Assembly: GCA_910587035.1 (NCBI GenBank)
Contig: CAJUMQ010000004.1
Location: 1 to 64,000, forward strand
Direction: 5' to 3'
DNA: 64,000 nucleotides
DNA from: an uncultured Desulfovibrio sp.
Lineage (GTDB): Bacteria; Desulfobacterota; Desulfovibrionia; Desulfovibrionales; Desulfovibrionaceae
The position numbers were made by a program, and so were the translations under genes. The first letter of the stretch is position 1. Every line of letters starts with the position of its first letter. Shown here in pieces: positions 1 to 7,516 of this stretch. The notes under the pieces were generated by a model. The model was not told where the DNA came from and searched no databases. It saw only the letters and a list, made by a program, of their open reading frames with translations.

Positions 1-567
1 GTTTTATATATTTTAAAAGCTGCCATCAAAATACAGCCAAAAATCAATGCCTTATTCCTAATTTTATGTAATGATTCTAAAAAAATTAACAATTTTAAAA
101 ATCGGGCACAACAGCTCGATATTTTTAACAATATGACTTTAGTCTATTCTCTAAACAGTATTGAAAAATACTTTTTGTCAAGCCATATTTATCTTTGCAC
201 TAACTATTGTGATGGATTATCGTATAACGAAAAATTAGCTATAAATTATAATATGGATATAATATCATACTCCATTCTCCCTCAAGTGGATATAGAATTT
301 AAAAAAATCAATGCAGTATCCCCACAAGAGTTTAAACAGGCCGCTCATAAAGTTGTTGACTTATTAAATGATAAAACAGCAATATACTCACAATCTGTAG
401 AAAATAAAGATATAAACACTACCCGTGAAAATTTTTTAAAAATATTCACCAATGTCATATCATCTTATGAAACATCATCGAAATTGACGTATTATAACAG
501 CAATTTATATAAAAATATAATGAAAAAAATTGCTTATTATTCATCCAATATCCCTCCATCCAATTGA
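1..567 (+). CDS. Partial GT-B-like glycosyltransferase, C-terminal part
   Basis: The reading frame is open from the first base and ends at a TGA at 565-567, so the 5' part lies outside the window. The 188 visible residues resemble the C-terminal half of a GT4-type glycosyltransferase: a strand ending in CND, an Asn/Asp-rich helix, then LSSHIYLCTNYCDGLSYNEKLAINY, where the usual S..ifv.PS..EG....EAma pattern is only loosely kept. A role in building a surface polysaccharide is inferred mainly from the neighbours (methyltransferase, GT10 enzyme, GDP-sugar genes). Base composition is strongly A+T-rich, unlike the core of the window, which suggests horizontal acquisition. The family call is tentative. 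Confidence 0.45.
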   Translation, partial: VLYILKAAIKIQPKINALFLILCNDSKKINNFKNRAQQLDIFNNMTLVYSLNSIEKYFLSSHIYLCTNYCDGLSYNEKLAINYNMDIISYSILPQVDIEFKKINAVSPQEFKQAAHKVVDLLNDKTAIYSQSVENKDINTTRENFLKIFTNVISSYETSSKLTYYNSNLYKNIMKKIAYYSSNIPPSN

Positions 568-597
568 ACAACTTATTAATATCATAAAGGTTTATAT

Positions 598-1416
598 ATG
601 AATATAAATTACACCGATGGAATCCTTTCTTTTGAAGACTATAACTATATTATAAAAAAAAGACCCCATAGTTCTATGTCCAACCTCTTTAATATTATAA
701 AAAATTCAGTAAGCGATTCAATAAATAACATATATCAAATACTTCTATCAATTCAAGAATACTCAGAGCTTTTAAATAATATACCATTTGAACAAATAGA
801 TGATATAACTCCATTTTGGAATAATAGATATTTGCCACATTTAGACGGAATAATGATATTTACACTATTGGGAATTTTAAAGTCAAATTTATATGTAGAA
901 GTAGGTTCAGGTAATTCAACAAAATTTGCATTCAAGGCGATTCATGATTTAGGGATTGATACAAAAATTTATTCTATAGATCCAAATCCACGCGCAGAAA
1001 TTGATAAGATATGTACGAAAACATTGAGAAACAGACTTGAGGATATTGATGTAGATTTTTTCAAGCAATTAAAAGCAAATGATATCTTGATTATTGACAA
1101 TAGCCATAGGGTCTATCCGAATTCTGATGTAGTTGTATTTTTTACTGAAATATTACCTATTCTAGCATCTGGAGTTTATTATGGTATTCATGATATAGCT
1201 TTACCAGATGAAGTTTTTACTGAAAGATTATACACAGAGCAATATATGCTTTCCACATACCTGCTGGCTGGCGCTGCAGGCGATAAAATAATATTTCCTA
1301 CATCCTTTTTATCCACATACACAAACATCATGAAAGATCTTTCCACAAAATCATTATTAAAACCAGGTATTCGGCCCATTCATCATGGTGGATTTTTTTG
1401 GATGCAAAAAGCATAA
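598..1416 (+). CDS. Class I SAM-dependent methyltransferase-like protein
   Basis: This 272-residue protein has a Rossmann-type SAM-binding start near residues 99-108 (YVEVGSGNST), an acidic strand end at about residue 126 (YSIDPNP) and a motif near residue 162 (ILIIDNSHR), the pattern of the Methyltransf_24 group often found in polysaccharide clusters. The substrate cannot be read from the sequence; a sugar or glycan methylation is inferred from context. The N-terminal 95 residues are not recognised. The gene is 30 bp after the partial glycosyltransferase and 26 bp before the GT10 gene, so the three are probably cotranscribed. Codons are A/T-rich, which supports transfer. Confidence 0.65.
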   Translation: MNINYTDGILSFEDYNYIIKKRPHSSMSNLFNIIKNSVSDSINNIYQILLSIQEYSELLNNIPFEQIDDITPFWNNRYLPHLDGIMIFTLLGILKSNLYVEVGSGNSTKFAFKAIHDLGIDTKIYSIDPNPRAEIDKICTKTLRNRLEDIDVDFFKQLKANDILIIDNSHRVYPNSDVVVFFTEILPILASGVYYGIHDIALPDEVFTERLYTEQYMLSTYLLAGAAGDKIIFPTSFLSTYTNIMKDLSTKSLLKPGIRPIHHGGFFWMQKA

Positions 1417-1442
1417 ATTTTTAATTTAAAATAGAGTTTAAG

Positions 1443-2453
1443 ATGAATATAATAAAATGTAAATGTGTTGATGAAGGGCCCTGGTGGAAATCTTGGTGGA
1501 TACCCTACGCCAATTTAATTGAAAAACACTATAAAATAGAGATCTCTGATAATCCTGATATTTTATTTTATTCCTGCTTTGGTTCTGAATTTATGAAATA
1601 CGATAATTGTATCAGGATATTTTATACTGAAGAAAACGTCAGGCCAGACTTCAATTTTTGTGATTACGCAATTGGATTTGATAGAATGCAATTTGGCAAT
1701 AGATATATTAGAAAAAAAATTTATACATCTTCTCCTTGTTTAGAACCAGGCAAAAGATATTTTGACAGAAAATTTTGCAATTTTATATATTCAAACTTTA
1801 ATGATGGTGACAATACTAAAAATAGAATTGTATTTTATAATATGCTCTCAAAATATAAGCATATTGATGCACCTGGAAAGGTATGCAACAATATGCAAAA
1901 CGCAATTTCTCCCAGAGCTGGCAATTTTTCACAAGGAAAACTTGATTTTATATCAGATTATAAATTTACCATTGCATTTGAAAATTGCATATATCCTGGT
2001 TATGTCACTGAAAAATTGTTTCATCCGTTTCAAGCAAATTCAGTCCCTATTTATCTAGGAGATCCGGACATAACACTAGATTTTAATGAAAAATCCTTTG
2101 TTAATGTAAATGCCTTTCCAAATTTTGAAGCATGTATTGAGTATATAAAATACTTAGATAATAATGAAAAAGCATATATGGAGGTTTTATCTGAAAATCC
2201 TATGGTCCATCTTGATACAACCGATTCAAAACTCGAAACATTCCTAATAAACATCATTGAAAATGGAATTAAATATCATAAAAATTCAAGATATTCACGT
2301 TTTTCCCAGCCATTTAAAAATCAATCAATCATTCTAGATAAAATAAATTCCAACAAGAAAAATGATTCCATAAACGATTTATTGGAAATTAACTTAAATG
2401 ATCTACAATTCTGTAATACATACAAATTGCTAAATATTCTTGGCAATTATTAA
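1443..2453 (+). CDS. GT10 (alpha-1,3/1,4-fucosyltransferase family) glycosyltransferase
   Basis: The 336-residue protein carries the C-terminal signature of family GT10 at about residues 174-225: YKFTIAFENCIYPGYVTEKL, then VPIYLGDP and FNEKSFVNV. Known members transfer fucose from GDP-fucose to an N-acetylglucosamine or glucose residue of LPS. The N-terminal half contains DILFYSCFG and RIFYTEENVRPDF, also usual for GT10. Three genes for a GDP-6-deoxyhexose follow immediately, so donor synthesis and transfer sit together. If the downstream PLP enzyme works as a 3-dehydratase, the natural donor may be GDP-colitose (3-deoxyfucose) rather than GDP-fucose. The last 70 residues are Asn/Lys-rich and not conserved. 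The gene is A+T-rich. Confidence 0.88.
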   Translation: MNIIKCKCVDEGPWWKSWWIPYANLIEKHYKIEISDNPDILFYSCFGSEFMKYDNCIRIFYTEENVRPDFNFCDYAIGFDRMQFGNRYIRKKIYTSSPCLEPGKRYFDRKFCNFIYSNFNDGDNTKNRIVFYNMLSKYKHIDAPGKVCNNMQNAISPRAGNFSQGKLDFISDYKFTIAFENCIYPGYVTEKLFHPFQANSVPIYLGDPDITLDFNEKSFVNVNAFPNFEACIEYIKYLDNNEKAYMEVLSENPMVHLDTTDSKLETFLINIIENGIKYHKNSRYSRFSQPFKNQSIILDKINSNKKNDSINDLLEINLNDLQFCNTYKLLNILGNY

Positions 2454-2487
2454 TAATATATATAAAACATCAATATAACTATCCAAT

Positions 2488-3432
2488 ATGCTAGATAAAG
2501 TTTTAGTTACCGGCTCCCGCGGCATGTTGGGGCGCAATATCTGTGACCATTTGTCGTCCATGAGCTTTAACTTGCTTACTCCGGATCATGCCACACTGGA
2601 TCTGCTTGATTTTTCGCAAACAAGCAATTTTCTGCACACCCATAAACCGGATATCATAATCCACTGTGCCGGTGTTGTCGGTGGTATCCAGGCAAACATG
2701 GCACAACCTGCCCTGTTTTTGGCTGATAACATGCGCATTGGCATGAATATAATCTATTCCGCCTACAGGGAAGGCGTCAAATTTTTTCTCAATATGGGCT
2801 CCAGTTGCATGTATCCTGCCAACTCGCCCCATGCCCTGACTGAAGACATGATCCTTTCTGGGCCCCTTGAACCTACCAACGAAGGTTATGCCATTGCCAA
2901 ATGCGCAGCCACAAGACTATGCCAGTACATAACAAACCAGGACAGTGAATTTCATTATAAAACCATTGTTCCCTGTAACCTGTATGGGAAATATGACAAA
3001 TTTGATCCAGTCAGCTCACATATGATCCCGGCAATCATTCAAAAAATTGATTATGCCATAAACCATGACCTAACAGATGTGGAAATCTGGGGTGATGGCA
3101 CTGCCAGACGTGAATTCATGTATGCCGGAGATCTTGCAATGCTGGTTGGCCGAGCATTGCTTCAATTTGCGGAACTGCCCGATGTGATGAATGCAGGTAT
3201 TGGCAGAGATTATACTGTAAATGAATATTATACAACAATTGGCAATATATTGGGGTATAAGGGCCAATTTTACCATAACACGGCAAAGCCTGCCGGAATG
3301 CGCCGCAAGCTAGTGGATATAGCACGACAGCAGGCATTTGGCTTTACCCCTGCCCATACTCTTGAGGAAGGGATAAGACAGACATATGAATGGTACAAGA
3401 CAATACAGGCTTGCAAGTCCCACATGGAATGA
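2488..3432 (+). CDS. GDP-L-fucose synthase / GDP-colitose synthase (SDR epimerase-reductase)
   Basis: An extended SDR of 314 residues. It has the NADP-binding motif VTGSRGMLG at residues 6-14, the catalytic Ser and Cys in GSSCMYP, YAIAK (Tyr-x3-Lys), and NLYGKYDKFDP..SHMIP, whose SH matches the catalytic His region of GDP-fucose synthase. Such enzymes epimerise C5 (and C3 in fucose synthase) and reduce C4 of a GDP-4-keto-6-deoxy sugar. The closely related ColC does the same on the 3-deoxy intermediate to give GDP-L-colitose. The PHDNFH stretch of classical Fcl is altered here (KYDKFD), and the next gene is a ColD-like dehydratase, so ColC function is at least as likely. The coding region overlaps the next gene by 47 bp. 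Confidence 0.85.
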   Translation: MLDKVLVTGSRGMLGRNICDHLSSMSFNLLTPDHATLDLLDFSQTSNFLHTHKPDIIIHCAGVVGGIQANMAQPALFLADNMRIGMNIIYSAYREGVKFFLNMGSSCMYPANSPHALTEDMILSGPLEPTNEGYAIAKCAATRLCQYITNQDSEFHYKTIVPCNLYGKYDKFDPVSSHMIPAIIQKIDYAINHDLTDVEIWGDGTARREFMYAGDLAMLVGRALLQFAELPDVMNAGIGRDYTVNEYYTTIGNILGYKGQFYHNTAKPAGMRRKLVDIARQQAFGFTPAHTLEEGIRQTYEWYKTIQACKSHME

Positions 3433-4570
3433 CAGTGAAATGTCCGCCGTGGGCGCATGCGCCCAAAAGCAGACATTGACCATGGGCCCCCAGGTTTTTG
3501 AATTTGAGCGTCAGTTTGCGGCTTACACAGGTTCCAAATATGCCGTCATGGTCAATTCTGGATCTTCCGCCAACCTGCTCATGGTTGCGGCCCTTTTTTA
3601 TACTTCTCCCCGGCCGATGCTATCGAGAGGAGATGAAGTCATAGTGCCGGCAATTTCCTGGCCCACAACATATTATCCCCTAATGCAATATGGCTTGAAA
3701 TTAAAATTTGTGGATGTCGATCTTTTCACCCTGAACTATGATCTTCAGGCCCTGAAGTCTGCCATAAGTGAGAGAACCAGGGCAGTCATCGCTGTAAATC
3801 TTTTGGGTAATCCCAACGATTTCGATGAAATTAATCACATGCTCTCCGGACGGAATGTCATACTGCTTGAAGATAACTGCGAATCCCTGGGCGCCACACT
3901 AAACGGCAGGCAAACCGGCACCTTTGGTCTTATGGGCACATATTCCTTCTTTTTCTCCCACCATATCTGCACCATGGAGGGGGGCATGATTGTCACAGAT
4001 GATGCAAATCTGCATGACATTCTCGTTTGTCTTCGCGCCCATGGCTGGACACGAAACCTGGCGCAAGAAAACACACTCTGCAAAAAAGCTGAGGATCCTT
4101 TCAGCGAATCCTTCCGATTTCTTCTGCCAGGCTACAATGTGCGCCCGCTGGAAATGGCCGGGGCTGCTGGCATCCAGCAACTGCGCAAACTACCTGACTT
4201 CATTGCTGCCAGAGCCAAAAATGCGGCAACTTTCAGAAGTCTGTTCGCTGATAATAAAAATTTCATCATCCAGCATGGTATTGGCGAGCCTTCCTGGTTC
4301 GGTTTTTCACTTGTGCTGTCACCACAGGCGCATACCCCAAGATCTGTAATTGTGAAGGCACTGATGGAAAACGGCATTGAATGCCGCCCCATAGTGGCGG
4401 GAAATTTTGCCGCCAAGGAAGTTATGCGCCATTTTGACTATTCTGTGCATGGCGATCTGAAAAACGCGGAATATATTGATGCCAATGGTTTTTTCATTGG
4501 CAATGACCATCTGGATCATGGTGGGGATTTGCGGCGCGTCCGGGAAATACTTCTGGCGCTTGTGGAGTGA
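3386..4570 (+). CDS. ColD/RfbH-like PLP-dependent GDP-4-keto-6-deoxymannose 3-dehydratase
   Basis: DegT/DnrJ/EryC1/StrS-fold PLP protein, 394 residues. It has NSGSSANLL (cofactor phosphate loop), DEVIVPAISWPTTYYP, LLEDNCESLGA (the Asp that binds the pyridine N) and FFFSHHICTMEGG. In sugar aminotransferases the first His of that last motif is the Lys that forms the internal aldimine. Here it is His192, as in ColD (His188) and the CDP-sugar dehydrase E1 (RfbH), which remove the C3 hydroxyl instead of transaminating. The start overlaps the previous gene; I keep it because the residues at the very N-terminus (YRLASPTW) fit the family. A partner Glu-using or reductive system is not visible nearby. 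Sequence shows the Lys-to-His change; the colitose pathway assignment is inference. Confidence 0.85.
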   Translation: MNGTRQYRLASPTWNDSEMSAVGACAQKQTLTMGPQVFEFERQFAAYTGSKYAVMVNSGSSANLLMVAALFYTSPRPMLSRGDEVIVPAISWPTTYYPLMQYGLKLKFVDVDLFTLNYDLQALKSAISERTRAVIAVNLLGNPNDFDEINHMLSGRNVILLEDNCESLGATLNGRQTGTFGLMGTYSFFFSHHICTMEGGMIVTDDANLHDILVCLRAHGWTRNLAQENTLCKKAEDPFSESFRFLLPGYNVRPLEMAGAAGIQQLRKLPDFIAARAKNAATFRSLFADNKNFIIQHGIGEPSWFGFSLVLSPQAHTPRSVIVKALMENGIECRPIVAGNFAAKEVMRHFDYSVHGDLKNAEYIDANGFFIGNDHLDHGGDLRRVREILLALVE

Positions 4571-4572
4571 AA

Positions 4573-5703
4573 ATGATGAAAAAAGCACTTATTACTGGCA
4601 TTACCGGCCAAGATGGCTCCTATCTGGCCGAATTTCTGCTTGAAAAAGGATATGAGGTGCATGGCATGAAACGCCGAGCCTCATCTTTCAATACAGCCAG
4701 AATAGATCATCTTTTTTCATCGGCACCCAATTTTTATCTGCACTATGGCGAGCTGACGGACAGCAGCAATATCATTCGTCTTGTCCAGGAAATACAGCCC
4801 GATGAAATCTACAATCTCGGCGCGCAATCCCATGTAAAAGTTTCCTTCGACAGCCCGGAATACACAGCGGATGTTGATGGGCTTGGCGCACTGAGACTGC
4901 TTGAGGCAATCCGCATATTGAGACTTGAGCACAAGACAAGATTTTACCAGGCTTCCACTTCCGAGCTTTTTGGCTATGTGCGCGAGATTCCCCAAACAGA
5001 GAAGACACCTTTCTATCCCCGCTCTCCATATGCCTGCGCCAAGTTGTATGCCTATTGGATATGCGTCAATTACCGTGAATCCTATGGTATATATGCATGC
5101 AATGGCATTCTGTTCAATCATGAATCCCCCCGCCGTGGTGGCACCTTTGTCACCCGCAAAATCACCCGTGGCCTTTGTCGCGTTCTGCTTGGCCTTTCTG
5201 GACCATTGCGTCTTGGCAACCTGGATGCATTGCGTGATTGGGGTCACGCAAGGGATTATGTGGAAATGCAATGGCTGATGCTCCAGCAGCAAAAACCGGC
5301 TGATTTTGTCATTGCCACTGGCAGACAGGTGACTGTTCGCGATTTCCTGCGGCTGGCAGCGGCAAATCTCGGGATTACTCTGGAATTCACAGGCCACGGC
5401 CTTGATGAAAAGGCCATTGTAGCCGCCATGGATACAAATCTGCTGCTAGAGCGCTACGGGAAACTGGACGCCGTGGACGCCATTGGAGTGGGTGATTGTA
5501 TTGCCGAGGTGGATGCCCGCTATTTTCGCCCAACGGAAGTTGATACACTTTTGGGAGACGCCTCCCTTGCCAGAGAACTGCTGCAGTGGACGCCTGCAAC
5601 CAGCCTTGAAGATCTTGCAGCCGAAATGATCGACTGCGACATGCGCTCCACCAGAAGCGAATTAATGGCCAAAATGGCACAATCCAGAGCATGTAAATTT
5701 TAA
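4573..5703 (+). CDS. gmd: GDP-mannose 4,6-dehydratase
   Basis: Converts GDP-D-mannose to GDP-4-keto-6-deoxy-D-mannose, the common precursor of GDP-fucose, GDP-colitose and GDP-perosamine. The sequence opens with ALITGITGQDGSYLAE (NADP motif), then VHGMKRRASSFNT, LTDSSN, the active-site stretch STSELFGYVREIPQTE, YACAKLY (Tyr-x3-Lys) and NHESPRRGGTFVTRKI, all hallmarks of GMD. Length (about 376 residues) is normal. The start is ATG 4573 or ATG 4576; a GGAG at 4564-4567 fits either. The gene begins 2 bp after the dehydratase stop, so the two are probably coupled. Its base composition is closer to the core than that of the flanking A+T-rich genes, so the cluster is a mosaic. Confidence 0.95.
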   Translation: MMKKALITGITGQDGSYLAEFLLEKGYEVHGMKRRASSFNTARIDHLFSSAPNFYLHYGELTDSSNIIRLVQEIQPDEIYNLGAQSHVKVSFDSPEYTADVDGLGALRLLEAIRILRLEHKTRFYQASTSELFGYVREIPQTEKTPFYPRSPYACAKLYAYWICVNYRESYGIYACNGILFNHESPRRGGTFVTRKITRGLCRVLLGLSGPLRLGNLDALRDWGHARDYVEMQWLMLQQQKPADFVIATGRQVTVRDFLRLAAANLGITLEFTGHGLDEKAIVAAMDTNLLLERYGKLDAVDAIGVGDCIAEVDARYFRPTEVDTLLGDASLARELLQWTPATSLEDLAAEMIDCDMRSTRSELMAKMAQSRACKF

Positions 5704-5819
5704 TGATGAAAGGCATAGCGCTTGAACGCGCAAACACGTTACAAATATAGAATTTTTGAAATGTATAAATTTCAATGGCGGCATTTATAAATTATATCAA
5801 CAAATTTGTAGGATAACCC

Positions 5820-6463
5820 ATGCAAAAATATGCATCCGAGATATCATATTGGCAAAAGAGATATAATGAAGAAAATAAACAATTCCGAAATGATTGGTAC
5901 AAGGAATTGATGAAAAAAATTTTGGCAACTAATGAAAACGCAATTTTCAATGAAAAGGTATTACTTGATTTTGGATGTGGTCCACGGGGTAGTCTTACGT
6001 GGGCAAACATGGCAAAACGACGTATAGGAGCCAATGTACTGGCACAAAGCTACCTAGAAAAATTTGAGAATAGCATGAGAATGCATAATATGGAATATTT
6101 GAAACAACATAAACATATATTCCTATTCCAGATAATACTGTAGATTTTGTATTTACAATAAACTCTTTCGACCATGCAGATAATATAGAGGCAATGGCAT
6201 ACGAGCTATTGCGTGTATTAAAGCCATGGGGAGTATTTGCCGGGAGCTTTAACCTTTTTGAAAAAGCTACACCAAGTGAACCGCAGACTTTAACCTATGA
6301 AATTATAGATGAGTTATTCTTAAAACATCTCAGAGATGTCAACATTAGAATGGCGCTTAAATCAATTCCTACATATGCAAATTTTTATGAAAATAAGCTT
6401 ATTACCAAACTCGACACATCTCAACCAAGCATACTCTGGGTATGTGGAATAAATGTTAAATAA
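5820..6463 (+). pseudogene. Frameshifted class I SAM-dependent methyltransferase
   Basis: Two adjacent open frames make one methyltransferase when joined. The first (5820-6143) gives the N-terminus and motif I (VLLDFGCGPRGSL) and then runs into a meaningless tail after about position 6110. The second frame is open from 6113 and reads IPIPDNTVDFVFTINSFDH and ELLRVLKPWGVFAGSFN, which are motif II/III and the 'LRVLKPGG' region of UbiE/Methyltransf_11 proteins, ending at 6463. The break falls near 6107-6121 in an A/T-rich stretch and needs one base added or two lost. It may be a real inactivation or a sequencing error. The region is A+T-rich and closes the polysaccharide cluster. Confidence 0.75.
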
Positions 6464-6507
6464 CCAGCCGCTAGCATATAAAGAAATGATGAGTAAGGAT
6501 AGGAAAA

Positions 6508-6541
6508 GGGGCATTCCCCTGCTTTTGCAGGCAAATGCCCC
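6508..6541 (-). terminator. Hairpin terminator after the YjfB-like gene
   Basis: GGGGCATT at 6508-6515 pairs with AATGCCCC at 6534-6541, with an inner CCTGC-TTTT-GCAGG stem. On the minus strand the hairpin is followed by TTTTCC. It starts 6 bp after the stop of the YjfB-like gene and also separates that gene from the convergent polysaccharide cluster. Confidence 0.6.
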
Positions 6542-6546
6542 GACCC

Positions 6547-6732
6547 CTACACGGCAATATTGAGATTCTGGCCTATGCCCATGGCGGCAAGGCCGGCATC
6601 TCGCGCAAGCATCGCCTGCATTTCCGCGCCTTTTTGAATGGAGCCATTGATCAGGTTGGCGGTCATGGCCGCATCAAAATTAAGGGCCTCTTTTGTTATG
6701 GCCACGCTCATGGCCATCTGGGTGTCATCCAT
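6547..6732 (-). CDS. YjfB-family putative motility protein
   Basis: A small 61-residue protein (MDDTQMAMSVAITKEA...GIGQNLNIAV). The N-terminal hydrophobic/Ala-rich helix, a middle DAAMTANLINGSIQKG-like stretch and the ending GxNLxxxV match the YjfB family (putative motility protein, Pfam YjfB). The start at 6732 is chosen because AAGGAGG lies 5 bp upstream. The family function is unproven; a flagellar link is supported here by a near-consensus sigma-28 promoter directly upstream. It stands alone, away from the main flagellar genes at 26-34 kb. Confidence 0.75.
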   Translation of the reverse strand: MDDTQMAMSVAITKEALNFDAAMTANLINGSIQKGAEMQAMLARDAGLAAMGIGQNLNIAV

Positions 6733-6774
6733 GACTTCCTCCTTAAGACAGCGCAATCCAGCGCTTTTTTGTTT

Positions 6775-6801
6775 TTATCGGTTTTTTCGATAAAAAGTTT
6801 A
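6775..6801 (-). promoter_or_regulatory. Sigma-28 (FliA) promoter of the YjfB-like gene
   Basis: Read on the minus strand, TAAA (6801-6798) is followed by exactly 15 bases and then ACCGATAA (6782-6775). The enterobacterial FliA consensus is TAAA-N15-GCCGATAA, so 11 of 12 defined bases match. It lies 43 bp before the start codon. The spacer and -10 form an A/T-rich inverted repeat (TTTTTATCG/CGATAAAAA), which could be mistaken for a terminator. Confidence 0.8.
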
Positions 6802-6820
6802 GAAATTATTTTGCCTTAAA

Positions 6821-7516
6821 TCAGACATTGTCCTTTTTGCCCAGAGGGAAGAAATCCGTCACCGGCATCGCAAAGACAATGCCAGAGCCAGGCTCGGACA
6901 GGCAGGGTGAGGCGCGCACTGCCGAAAGTATCCGGTCCCTGTCCTGGGCGCGAACAAGTATCATCAGCATTTCCTTTTCCGGCACTATGGTAATGCCAAA
7001 AAAACTGCCGTCAGCCTCCGTGCCGGTGCCTCTGGCCCGGAAGATTGTGCCGCCTGTGGCGCCGGCATCCCTGGCTGCCGCCATTATGTCATCCGCAAAA
7101 CCATAGTTGGCTATGACGCAAATAAGCTCATGGCCAGGTTTTTTTCCCGCAATTTCGGGTTGCATGCCATCCATGGAAACACCTTTTCCCAACATTTCGC
7201 TTGCAAGGTTTGGGCCGGAACGCAAAAAGGCCGTGACATCGAGAATAATGCCAATGCCCGGCATTTTTTTACACAGATCCGGAGCAGCGCGCAGAGCTTC
7301 CGCAATGGCTGTCATGTCCGGATTTGCCGCCAGGGTAAAGACAACTTCCTTTTCCGTATCCGCAAGGCACAACAGGCGCAAAATGCGGTTTGCGGCAGTG
7401 CCCCTGCCCAGCAGCACAGTGCTGCCACGAGCGCCCGCGGCCTTGGCTATGGCCACAACGCGGTCGCCGCGGCCACGCCGCACAACACTTATCAGCAGTC
7501 TGGCAGCAGTCAGCAT
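6821..7516 (-). CDS. Tandem PII-like signalling protein paired with DUF1538 transporter
   Basis: 231 residues built of two PII-like (ferredoxin-fold) halves. Half one has LLISVVRRGRGDRVVAIAKAAGARGSTVLLGRG and ANPDMTAIAEALR; half two repeats this as ICVIANYGFADDIMAAARDAGATGGTIFRARG and AQDRDRILSAVR. Known PII proteins bind ATP/ADP and 2-oxoglutarate and gate transporters or enzymes; what this one senses is not visible. The start ATG overlaps the stop of the upstream DUF1538 gene by 7 bp, so translation is probably coupled. A role in regulating that membrane protein is inferred from this strict pairing. Confidence 0.75.
   Translation of the reverse strand: MLTAARLLISVVRRGRGDRVVAIAKAAGARGSTVLLGRGTAANRILRLLCLADTEKEVVFTLAANPDMTAIAEALRAAPDLCKKMPGIGIILDVTAFLRSGPNLASEMLGKGVSMDGMQPEIAGKKPGHELICVIANYGFADDIMAAARDAGATGGTIFRARGTGTEADGSFFGITIVPEKEMLMILVRAQDRDRILSAVRASPCLSEPGSGIVFAMPVTDFFPLGKKDNV

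Noticed and set aside
6772..6796. A/T-rich inverted repeat TTTTTATCG/CGATAAAAA as a terminator
   Set aside because: It coincides with a sigma-28 promoter spacer and -10 and has no U-tract after the stem in the minus direction.
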